In this document: one piece after another, positions 20,325 through 28,916 of the stretch
Position numbering within the stretch: the first letter of the stretch is position 1
Layout of the letters: each line of letters opens with the position of its first letter
DNA from: Asparagopsis taxiformis
Lineage: Eukaryota; Rhodophyta; Florideophyceae; Bonnemaisoniales; Bonnemaisoniaceae
DNA: 33,940 bases
Reading direction: 5' to 3'
Assembly (NCBI GenBank): GCA_030407315.1
Contig: JALQPE010002139.1
Coordinates: 1 to 33,940 of the forward strand
Notes under the pieces: generated by a model
Databases searched by the model: none
Told to the model about the DNA's origin: nothing
What the model saw: the letters and a program-made list of their open reading frames with translations, nothing else
Translations under genes and position numbers: made by a program

Positions 20325-20365
20325 CGTTAACTACCCCCAACGACATGTTGTTTTGACAAAACACA

Positions 20366-20371
20366 TTTATT
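20366..20371 (-). terminator. AATAAA polyadenylation signal for the antisense ORF
   Basis: On the minus strand AATAAA lies about 50 nt past the stop codon of the antisense ORF (stop at 20422-20424), followed by a GT-rich stretch. Position and order suit a real 3' end and support expression of that ORF from its own promoter. Confidence 0.5.
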
Positions 20372-20421
20372 GAGAGGTTGCTGATGATTATCAGGGTAAA
20401 AGGCTAAGAGCTGACAACTAG

Positions 20422-23400
20422 CTACTTAGCCGAGCGACGTGCGCGAGTACTACGAGCCCCACGCGTGCTACGCGGAGCTACTGCCGGAGGCGGAAGGGTT
20501 TCTTCCTCATCGGAAGACTCACGCAAGCGCTTGCGGACACGAGGCCTACGAGCCGCACCCGCCGGTGGGATCGACGCACCCCCGCGAGTTCGCGCCCCAA
20601 CCCTACGTCCCGTAGTCTCAGACCCGTTGTTCACTGCCGCAGGAGTGTTAGCGGCGGCAGTACGGGAAGCCGAGGAGCCCTGCGACCCCGCTACCGAACC
20701 TTGGGGGCCCTTCGTCGCACTACCCCGCGCGGTGCCAGAAGAAGCACCCGCTGAAGCATTCTTCGTTGCTGAAGCACGTGGTGCGGGTCCACTCCTGGGG
20801 TTGTTGCGACCTGTAGCCGTCACCGTGGGCGTGGGACCGGCAACTGGGTGGACGATAGAGATTTCGTCCGATAATTGTGTCTCCCTCGGAGTAGCAATAG
20901 CCCCTCCCTCGGCCGCAGGTGGTGGACGCGAGGACACCGGATTAGGACGTTCGGCTGGTGGAGGCGGCATAAGCATGGGAGTGACAGCGGCTGCGCTGGA
21001 CGAAGGAGGCATACGAGCTGGCGATGGAGTGCTCGGCCCAGCTGCATGCCCCACTCCCGTAGTGAGATGAAACGTGGGCTCCCCGCCGGTCGGCGTAACA
21101 TCTGCTAGTGCCTGAGCCTCGCCCTGAAGGCGCACGCTATCCAACTCCATCATCCCGGCCACGGCAGATTCGCACATCCCCTGTACTTGGGAACGAATAG
21201 TCGCCAGTCGACGTATAGCGGCGAGTATCAACGGCCCTTGATTCACCAAGTTGTTCTTGTAATTATCGCGAGTGGCGATGATAGGTGCCTGCGCATCCCG
21301 CAGCTCTGCCAACGCCCGCTCGTGAGCAACACGACTTGTCTCCTTCTCTTGGACGAGAGCGCTTTGGCCCTCAGTGAGTTCCCTTCGTACCGACTCCAGT
21401 ACTTCTACTGTTCTATCCCGCTTCTCTAGCTGGCTGGTCAGGCTCCGAGCTTCGGCGTGCCACTTGTCTGCACGAACCCGCTCCGCGTTGAGCTCCTGTC
21501 CCATCTCGTTGAGGAGTTTGCGCAGTTCCCCAGGAGACTGCGCATCCGCAGTAGTGTGAGACGCCGGTGCCGCCGTCACAGCGGAAGATGAGCCAGCGCC
21601 GGGGTCACCAGGGGGAACACTAGGGGTAGTACTCGACAGTCCCTCTTGGATAAGAGTACGCAAGGTAACGGATTCGAGCCGTGCGGCCTTCCACCGGTCA
21701 ACATGTGCCGATATGGCCGTCCCCATAATGACCGACAAGGGGATGGCTAAATCCAAGGTTACGCCAAAGAGCGGAGAAGATAGGTCTATCTCTAGGGTGC
21801 TTGGATTGAGTGGCACCCACTTCGATGTGCGGCGGGTGGGTTCGTAGGCCGCCCCAGGCGTGGGGATAAGGGGTATCGTATCCCAGTCAGTACGTTCATG
21901 TACGTCGTATAGATGAGCCAATGCGCGAGGCGACATCTCGAAGAATTCATGCTCCCGTCGGAGGCCGCTTGGACGCAGTACAGGCTCGACACCGAGACGC
22001 TTGATGTCGGTGAACACCCGATTGGGGAGTTCGTGCATGCGATTCTGCGTGACGATTAACTCCAGCCAGGAGGCAGCATAGTAACAAACCCATTCGGTGT
22101 GTGCCATCTTGTCGAGCACACTGCAAAGCACTTCGCTGTTGCGGCCCAACATGTGGGACCACGCGTAGCGGTACACCACCGGCATCGGGAAGGCGCACTC
22201 GAATATGGGTGTGCTCATCCACGCGGGAAGCGGAACGTAATGTTCGGTACGCAAACGGCGGGGCATGTTGTTGTACTCAACGTCCTTGAACGTGACAATG
22301 ACACGAGCTTCGCGGCTGAGAAGCCGGTGTGGAGTGTTATTGCTCCCGTAAAACGAGCGTCGCAGCTCCATTCGCCACTCGCGCGTCCAGCGACCACGCG
22401 TCCACCGGGGAGGGAACACCTTCAGATCCCGGGGAAGCAGCCGAGCATCTACATCGCTGTAGTCATCCACGAGGGCGTGGTACCCGCTGAGGACGACGAG
22501 GCGGGCGATGGCCCGGACCATCACTTCGTCTTCCTCTTCGCAAAGGTGGTACAAGTCTACTGGAAAGTAGGAAGGGATGGGGATACGGCAGGTGCCGTGT
22601 TCCATCCGTTTGCGCACGCAGGTATCAACGTCGCGAGGACCATTCGTGTCCCGTATGGCTCTAAACCGATTGAGTATCGCGCGTTTGGGGCTCAAACCCA
22701 TATGCTCCGCGTACCCGCGGTAACCCGGTGAATTCCGAAGAAGCTGGCCAAACGCATCGCGGTCACGCGGAAACACCTCGGTGTCGATGCTATGCATCCA
22801 CTCACGAATCTCGCGGTCACGACGCTCTTCAGGCGAGGGTTCCGGATGATTATTCCGCGCAGGCGCCTTGGCGTACGGGTCAACAAGGCCACTGTCGTTG
22901 GCCACTGCCCCTCCCTGGGAGGAAGAACCCCGCAAGTGGGTTTGCGCCGCCGCGCGAGCGTCCGGCGGTAAATTGTCAATCATTGACATAATTTCGCGCA
23001 CCCGTCGCTGCGTCGCCGCGGAGCCTCCTTGTTCGCCTTGGGAGCCCGGACCCCGCTCGCCCGAGTTACTAGGATGTTGCTGCGTAACCGTAGGTGAGGA
23101 CGCACTAGCCACCCCCGGAGCTGGGACCGAAGGTGGGATTGATGGGCGGCTACGCCCCGCAGACCTGCTGAAACGATCCGGCTGGTAAGCCGCGAGAGGA
23201 TCAGAGACTTGAGGGCGTGACGAAGACGGATTCCCGCCCGGGTGAGAATCTTTTGGATCCCCACCACCACTGGCTAGGACTTCCATCACGGCTGAAAAAC
23301 CGGGGTCAATGCGTGGGGCAGGCGCGACAAAAGGGTGCGCTGCAGGACCGAGGCCGCCGCTAGAACCGGTTTGAGGCCGTGAATTATCACCATTGCTGGT

Positions 23401-23517
23401 GTGGCGCGACGAACTCATAGCGCCCCAAGTGGTCGCTTCTTCCGCCTGCTGGTCGTAAGGATGATGGGAGTACGAAGTGGAAGGTGCTAAGAACGGAGGA
23501 TTTGGGGGAGGTGACAT
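20422..23517 (-). CDS. Large antisense ORF, coiled-coil protein of unknown function
   Basis: 1031 codons from the first in-frame ATG at 23517. The frame is open a further 87 nt to a TTG, but that part would run into the proposed LTR. Residues 1-215 are Ser, Pro, Gly and Gln-rich. Residues about 225-560 look folded, with many Trp, Tyr, Arg and Leu ('REWMHSIDTEVFPRD', 'CYYAASWLELIVTQNRMHEL'). Residues about 663-746 form a long charged coiled coil. Residues 800-1031 are again low complexity with a strongly basic Arg, Ser and Ala-rich end. I recognise no family. It is convergent with pol and has an AATAAA just after the stop. Antisense ORFs between pol and 3' LTR are known in some plant Ty3/Gypsy elements (Grande, RIRE2), which is the nearest precedent. 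A chance open frame of this length in GC-rich DNA is possible but unlikely given the ordered composition. Confidence 0.65.
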   Translation of the reverse strand: MSPPPNPPFLAPSTSYSHHPYDQQAEEATTWGAMSSSRHTSNGDNSRPQTGSSGGLGPAAHPFVAPAPRIDPGFSAVMEVLASGGGDPKDSHPGGNPSSSRPQVSDPLAAYQPDRFSRSAGRSRPSIPPSVPAPGVASASSPTVTQQHPSNSGERGPGSQGEQGGSAATQRRVREIMSMIDNLPPDARAAAQTHLRGSSSQGGAVANDSGLVDPYAKAPARNNHPEPSPEERRDREIREWMHSIDTEVFPRDRDAFGQLLRNSPGYRGYAEHMGLSPKRAILNRFRAIRDTNGPRDVDTCVRKRMEHGTCRIPIPSYFPVDLYHLCEEEDEVMVRAIARLVVLSGYHALVDDYSDVDARLLPRDLKVFPPRWTRGRWTREWRMELRRSFYGSNNTPHRLLSREARVIVTFKDVEYNNMPRRLRTEHYVPLPAWMSTPIFECAFPMPVVYRYAWSHMLGRNSEVLCSVLDKMAHTEWVCYYAASWLELIVTQNRMHELPNRVFTDIKRLGVEPVLRPSGLRREHEFFEMSPRALAHLYDVHERTDWDTIPLIPTPGAAYEPTRRTSKWVPLNPSTLEIDLSSPLFGVTLDLAIPLSVIMGTAISAHVDRWKAARLESVTLRTLIQEGLSSTTPSVPPGDPGAGSSSAVTAAPASHTTADAQSPGELRKLLNEMGQELNAERVRADKWHAEARSLTSQLEKRDRTVEVLESVRRELTEGQSALVQEKETSRVAHERALAELRDAQAPIIATRDNYKNNLVNQGPLILAAIRRLATIRSQVQGMCESAVAGMMELDSVRLQGEAQALADVTPTGGEPTFHLTTGVGHAAGPSTPSPARMPPSSSAAAVTPMLMPPPPAERPNPVSSRPPPAAEGGAIATPRETQLSDEISIVHPVAGPTPTVTATGRNNPRSGPAPRASATKNASAGASSGTARGSATKGPQGSVAGSQGSSASRTAAANTPAAVNNGSETTGRRVGARTRGGASIPPAGAARRPRVRKRLRESSDEEETLPPPAVAPRSTRGARSTRARRSAK

Positions 23518-23553
23518 GGAAAAACACTGCGCCTGCGCAGGAGCTTGGCAATT

Positions 23554-23566
23554 AAGAAGGGGAGAA
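23554..23566 (+). promoter_or_regulatory. Candidate polypurine tract of the chromovirus
   Basis: AAGAAGGGGAGAA runs directly into TGTGGGACAC. A purine tract abutting a TG is the normal start of a 3' LTR in Ty3/Gypsy elements and the site of plus-strand DNA priming. It lies 37 nt upstream, in + strand terms, of where the antisense ORF's ATG is placed on the opposite strand. Confidence 0.6.
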
Positions 23567-24230
23567 TGTGGGACACTGCGCTTCTGCAGGGGGCGAGCAT
23601 GCAAATTAATTGCATCAAAAACAGCTAAGGAGCTGGGGAGGATCGCTGAGCGGTCGCGAGTGCGTACGGACGTGGCTGAAGGATCGGGAACAAAGGTAAC
23701 GGGCGCAGCGAGCGATGGATCCGAAGGGTTGGCGCCAATCTTAACTCGAATTCACGGACACGTGTCGTCTGTGTTTTCGGAAGTGGACGCGGACGTCCAG
23801 TCTCTCTAGTACGGGTCCTAGTCGGCCCCGAGATTTACTAGAACAAATGAACGTCCGCGTCCGAAAAAAAATAAAAATTTTTTGGATGCGGACGTCCACT
23901 TTCTCTAGTACGTTCGGCGGAATACTAGGACCCGACATCCACTTTCTCTAGTACGTTCGGCGGAATACTAGGACCCGACATCCAATTTCTCTAGTACATT
24001 CAGCGGAATACTAGGACCCGACATCCAATTTCTCTAGTACATTCAGCGGGATCCTAGGACCCGACATCCACTTTCTCTAGTACGTTCGGCGGAATACTAG
24101 GACCCGACATCCACTTTCTCTAGTACGTTTGGCGGAGTACTAGGACCCGACATCCAGTTTTTCTAGTACGTTTGGCCGGATACTAGGACCCGACATCCAG
24201 TATACAATATATCAGCAAAAACCCGGAGGG
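23567..24230 (+). repeat. Candidate 3' LTR of the chromovirus (right end not defined)
   Basis: Begins TGTGGGACAC right after the purine tract. It includes the 43-bp repeat array, which would sit where U3 enhancer repeats are common. No matching 5' LTR exists in the window and no clear CA end or target-site duplication could be fixed, so the right limit is arbitrary. The same region is also where a promoter for the antisense ORF would have to be. Confidence 0.4.
23905..24205. repeat. Seven-copy 43-bp tandem repeat with a hairpin in each unit
   Basis: The word CTAGTA begins at 23905, 23948, 23991, 24034, 24077, 24120 and 24163, exactly 43 bp apart each time. A diverged copy starts at 23806. 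In nearly every unit CTAGTA and TACTAG face each other across 12 nt, so a 6-bp stem can form. Units also share GGACCCGACATCCA. A few copies differ (CGTTCGGCGG versus CATTCAGCGG). Confidence 0.95.
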
Positions 24231-24323
24231 AAGAAATTACAGCGGATGGTAAATTAAGGGCCCATATCGGACCGTATTTTATTCTCTCATTTACGAAACT
24301 GCTCGTATACAATACGTCTCTCT
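24206..24323. other. Short AT-rich linker
   Basis: No gene or repeat seen between the 43-bp and 24-bp arrays. Confidence 0.4.
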
Positions 24324-24467
24324 AGAATAGGAAATACATATCTGGTCAGAATAGGAAATAAATACCCGGTTAGAATAGGAAATACGTATCAAGCCAGGAT
24401 ACGGAATATGTATCCAGCTAGAATATGGAATACGTATCCAGCCAGAATACAAAATACCTGTCAGCAT
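24324..24467. repeat. Six-copy 24-bp tandem repeat
   Basis: AGAATAG-type words start at 24324, 24348, 24372, 24396, 24420 and 24444, a constant 24-bp step. Consensus AGAATAGGAAATACGTATCCAGCC. Because 24 is a multiple of three, a minus-strand ORF across it gives an eight-residue repeat of the form (W/L)IRIPYS(G/S). I take this as a consequence of the DNA repeat, not a gene. Confidence 0.9.
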
Positions 24468-24780
24468 ACCGTCGATCACCCATCTCCCTCACTATCGCGT
24501 TCTCCCTACCATCCGAACGCCATGCACCACCATCCGCACATACTTCAAGAACCCTCACGACCTAGATTACAAAAAATCTGCTCCTTCCCAATACCATCCC
24601 CGCTTTCCTCGACACCACCCCAGCCCATTAAATCATCAAGACATGAAACACGAACATGGTCAGCAAAATCTTACACGACTTGAAACCCACTCTTACTTCT
24701 ATCGTATGCCTGAAAATATACACATACCAGAAACACCTCACAGCTTCATTCCCCATCTTCCTAGATCCCTTCTTCACTCT
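24468..24780. other. CA-rich non-coding sequence
   Basis: C and A-rich on the + strand with many CATC and CACC words. No convincing ORF and no delimited repeat. Confidence 0.4.
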
Positions 24781-26260
24781 CCCTGAGTCCTGCCATTCCT
24801 GCTTCACCACTCCTGCATCACATACACAACATCAACCCCAACAGTCAGATTCAAAGCAACGCTTACCACGCCAGATATCTTAGAAAATCCCTTACTTACC
24901 TCTCATCCATCCTACACACAATACAAACCATGATCCAAAAACCTTGCAATGAATAATCAAAGTCAGCAGTCCATATCTTCGCAAAACAAGTCTTGGCGCT
25001 CAATGAAACTTACCTTCTGTCATCACCATTCCAGCATCACCTGCATAAAATCGAAATCAACCACAACAGTCGGACTCAAAACCCACATGTCCCTCTCAGC
25101 ATACTCTCAAAACTTCCGCACTTTCCTTCGCTCGACACAATACGCACCATGACTGGATAAGCTTCCAATGAATAAATATCGCATTAACTGCAATAGTCAG
25201 ATTCGAAACAAACACTTCTCTCGATGCATACCCTCAGAACTCACTTACTCTCGTTTCATTCTACACACAATACATACCAAAAGTCGAAAATCTCACAACC
25301 AACAAATGAAGTCAACATTCCGCATCTTCGCACCACCGGACTGCGCGCTAAATGCAACTTACCTTCCGTCATCACCATTCCTGCATCACCTACAAAAAAT
25401 CGAAATCAACAACAACAGTCGGACTGAAAACCCATGCTTCCCTCGCTGCATACCCTCAGAACTCACTTACCCTCGTTGTATCCTGCACACAATAGAAACC
25501 ATAAGTCAAAAATTGTACAAAAAAATGTAGTCAGCATTCCATATCTTCGCGCAACTTAACTAGGCGCTCAATGTAACTTACCTTCCGTCATCACCATTCC
25601 AGAATCACCTACACAAAATCAACATCAACCACAGCAGTCAGACTCAAAACCCACATTCCACTCACTGCACCCCTCAAATGCTCACCTACCTCCTTTCCAC
25701 CCTTCAGCAAATATGCACCATGACTCACTAAGCTCCCAATAAATAAATATTGCATAAAAGACGACAGTCACATTTAAAACAAACACTTCTCTCGCTTCAT
25801 ACCCTCAGGACGCACTTAACCTCTTCATCTCGTTGCATCATACAAACAATACAACCAATAATTCACAAATCGTGCAACGAAAAAATGTAGTCAGCATTCC
25901 ATTTCATCGCGAAACCCGTCTTTCAGCTCAATGAAACTTACCTTACTTCATCACTATTCCTGCACCACCTATACAACATCAAAATGAACCAGAACAGTCA
26001 GACTAAAAACCCATGCATCCCTTATTGCACACCCGCGAGACTCACTTACTTACCTGCCTCCCATGGTTCACAACATGCAAACCATGACTCACGAAGCTTC
26101 TAATGAATCAATATCGCATCAACGACAACAGTACGACTCAAAACACACGCTTCCCTCGCTGCATACTCTCCAAACTGGCATACTCACCGTCGTTCTATCC
26201 TCTACACCAAACAAAGGAAACACGACCAAAGAACCTCAGCCAGTGACGGCGGAGAAGTGG
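24781..26260. repeat. Degenerate CA-rich satellite array
   Basis: The same modules recur. An 'AACTTACCTTCCGTCATCAC' type word appears near 25008, 25357, 25575 and 25935, each followed by CATTCC, GCATCACCTA, AAAATC, AATCAACC and CAGTCGGACTCAAAACCCA-like words. A TTCC..ATCTTCGC type word starts near 24968, 25317, 25536 and 25897. Spacing alternates between about 220 and 350-360 bp because some units carry an extra module (AAGCTTCCAATGAATAAATAT-like, near 25160, 25730 and 26095). ORFs in it are products of the repeat. Confidence 0.75.
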
Positions 26261-26926
26261 AATTCCACAGGTTAACCTGCGGCGTCGACTGGACAGCTTT
26301 CAACGTCAGCTTAAGTCCTGCTGTGCATACTCCATATCATCGCCGGTATTGAGATTAATAATGGCCCAAGCCATGGTCTCTGAACTCCCGAATGATGAGA
26401 TCCGGATCGAGAACATCGGAATGGTATAATCATATATATCACAATCCATTTGCTTCCCTTAAATGATCCCTGTAATATCCACTGTAAAGCACAAACTTAT
26501 TCCATGAAGTTCGCAATTAATATAATTTTATTATTTCAAATGAATTAATTGAAAATCCATCTCCCACGGCGGTCATTCATCCTTCCAAGCGCACGTTGCC
26601 AGCAAAATGTGTGACCTAGCGGTGATGATTGATCGCTCAGGCACATTCCACCATTGGGCTGCCAGAAGTGAGCACAAAACTGATACCCACAAAACCACGA
26701 GAACATTACAAACGAGGTCTCGAACGCACATTTGGAGTACAATATAAATACTATACAACAAACTCTACTCGCTATCTCAGACGACGCGGCTCACAAGTGG
26801 CGTAGTCCCAATTTTCCGTAACGCCTTTCCTGATGCTTAAAAGTAAAAAACACGTCAAAACGTATATCAGAAATGAGTGCGAGAGTTTTCTGCACAGGAG
26901 ATGCTGAGCCACCAAATTGATTTTTC
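26261..26926. other. Unique spacer
   Basis: No gene recognised. Two overlapping minus-strand ORFs of about 65 codons (26545-26761) in different frames have no motif. AT-rich tract at about 26515-26550. Confidence 0.4.
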
Positions 26927-28916
26927 GGAAATTTTAGAATTTCTGGGCTGGCCAGCAATGCAATCGAGCTGGACATCCACCGGACGTCCATTTCAGGTTG
27001 ATCGTGAGAGAGTAGGGCGGGACCATGATGAAACAAGGACCAAGACCTGTCCCTGACGTGTTGAGCCTGAAATCGACCCTTCGTAAGACGCGATTTTGGC
27101 TTACAGTTAGTGCTTACAGAAGCCAGTGATGACCCCGGTCGGGGCAGCAGCCGGTTCCTGGGGCCGTTGTGGCCAAATTAGACACCTTGATTTGAATTGA
27201 AATTTGGGCTATTCTCAAAAACATGCACATGTGAACATGTTTTTGAGATGGGGGTCTGCCGTACGGCACAATCGACCCGCCCAAATCGATGATTTTTCAC
27301 AATTTTTTTCTGCCCGAAATTTTAGAATTTCTGGGCTGGCCAGCAGTGCAACCGAGCTGGACATCCACAGGACGTCCATTTCAGGTTGGTCGTGTGCTGC
27401 CCACATCCATGCATTGCAGCAACTAAGCAGGCGGGCTCACTACTCATACAAAGTGCACGGAATATGAGTAACGTGATGTGTGAGTGTTGTTTGTCGTGAG
27501 GATGTAAGGTGGGACCATGATGAAACAGGGAAAAAGATGTCTCCCTAGCATAACTTGGGCTTGAAGCCTGGAATCGACCCTTCGTGAGATGTGGCTTTGC
27601 TTACAGTTGGTGCTTACAGAAGCCAGTGACGGCCCCGGCCGGGGCAGCAGCCGGTTCCTGGGGCCGTTGTGGCCAAATTAGACACCTTGATTTGAATTGA
27701 AATTTGGGCTATTCTCAAAAACATGCACATGTGAACATGTTTTTGAGATGGGGGTGTGCCGTACGGCACTTTCGACCGCCCAAATCGATATAATTTTGCA
27801 ATTTTTTTCTGACTGAAATTTTAGAATTTCTGGGCTCGCCAGCAATGCAATTGAGCTGGACATTCACCGGACGTCCATTTCAGGTTGGTCGAGTATTGCA
27901 CATGGATACAGTTTTGCAGCTATTTCTCAGCCCAACATTTTAGAATTTCAGGGCTGACCAGCAATGTAACCGAGCCGGACTTCCACTGGACGTCCATTTC
28001 AAGTTAGGCTAGTGCTGCACATTTGCTCGCATCGCAGCAACTAAGCAAGTGTTGACAGCACCGAGATGCCATGCAGACAAGGGGGAATCGGCTGCAAACG
28101 GCTTCCCTGGTCGGCGGCTGGATGTCTGGATGTGAATGGCTGCAAGCATGGAAATCTTGCTACCGCACAGCGCATACACACTGCAGCAGCACATCACTGA
28201 CGCATGCGAAAGTTGGGTGCTGCAGTGCGTGGTTGTTTGTGTGTTTGTGTGTTTGTGTGTGTATGACGAACCTTGTGGTATCCCTAGGCGTGCACTGGTT
28301 CAAAAAGTTTGGACTGCCCCATCGGTCGTACTTTGGCGCATTTACATGCATCGGAGAACGACCAAGGAGGTAGAGCAGCAATCGCTGTTGGCTGAGCGTC
28401 CAAACTGGAGGGCTTGGGGCAATGGTTCTATAGCAGTCATTTATAGGACGCCCACCGTTGATGACTGAGATCCACGGTGGGTTTAGTATTCATGGTGTTG
28501 TCCTGCATTGGCGGACGTCGAAGACGAGTACTTCCAGTGAGCGTCCAAGGTGAACAGCTCAGCAGAGGATTATGATGTGGATGTGAAGGCATGGATGAGG
28601 CCAGCAGGAACGTTTCTGCAAGATGGGCGTGAGTGGGTAAGTGAGCGGAGAGGGGCCGCTCGGGGCGCTTGGTAGCTTCTGGGGCCGTTGTGGCCAAATT
28701 AGAATCAAGCCTATGTCCGGCGGACGTCCTGAATTGCTTTATTTTTTGGCTATTCTCAAAAACATGCACATGTGAACATGTTTTTGAGATGGGGGTGTGC
28801 CGTACGGCACTTTCGACCGCCCAAATCGATGTATTTTTGCATTTTTTTTCTGACTGAAATTTTAGAATTTCTGGGCTCGCCAGCAATGCAATTGCGCTGG
28901 TCATTCACCGGACGTC
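26927..28916 (+). repeat. Left arm of a large inverted repeat
   Basis: Reverse complement of sequence from 31543 rightward. Landmarks pair as 28755-28788 with 31672-31705, 27714-27747 with 32706-32739 and 27214-27247 with 33202-33235; coordinate sums are 60460, 60453 and 60449, so only small indels separate the arms. The outer part is made of tandem units of about 490-500 bp (GACCATGATG at 27021 and 27513). The inner part, about 28040-28680, is a single-copy module including a (GT)n stretch and TGCAGTGTGTATGCGC. All ORFs here are repeat-derived and appear in both arms. Confidence 0.93.
27214..27268. repeat. Module core: 34-nt hairpin plus palindrome (first of seven)
   Basis: CTCAAAAACATG and CATGTTTTTGAG are exact reverse complements with a 10-nt loop that itself contains CACATGTG. 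Ten bases on comes the perfect palindrome TGCCGTACGGCA (27257-27268). Other hairpins: 27714-27747, 28755-28788, 31672-31705, 32706-32739, 33202-33235 and 33699-33732. In the 27714 copy the palindrome extends to 14 bp (GTGCCGTACGGCAC, 27756-27769). Confidence 0.95.

Larger units (their letters stand above)
13307..24230 (+). mobile_element. 5'-truncated Ty3/Gypsy chromovirus with an antisense ORF
   Basis: Gag zinc knuckle, aspartic protease, RT, RNase H, integrase and C-terminal chromodomain follow in the Ty3/Gypsy order. The 5' LTR, primer-binding site and capsid region are absent. After pol comes 1.9 kb of repeat-rich non-coding sequence, a 1031-codon ORF on the minus strand, then a purine tract joined to TGTGGGACAC, the likely start of the 3' LTR. 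If that LTR call is right, the antisense ORF belongs to the element. Two in-frame stops and a frameshift show that this copy is dead. The right limit is uncertain because no 5' LTR is available for comparison. Confidence 0.7.

Noticed and set aside
22099..22731. 210-codon plus-strand ORF, and the similar one at 20465-21070
   Set aside because: Both are opposite-strand readings of the 1031-codon antisense ORF in GC-rich DNA and lack domains.
24291..24479. Minus-strand ORF with an eight-residue repeat
   Set aside because: The 24-bp DNA repeat produces the pattern automatically.
28437..28904. 155-codon ORF that recurs in the right arm at 31353-32024
   Set aside because: Both are readings of the inverted repeat. 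The two versions begin in different flanking sequence and the hairpin falls inside the frame.
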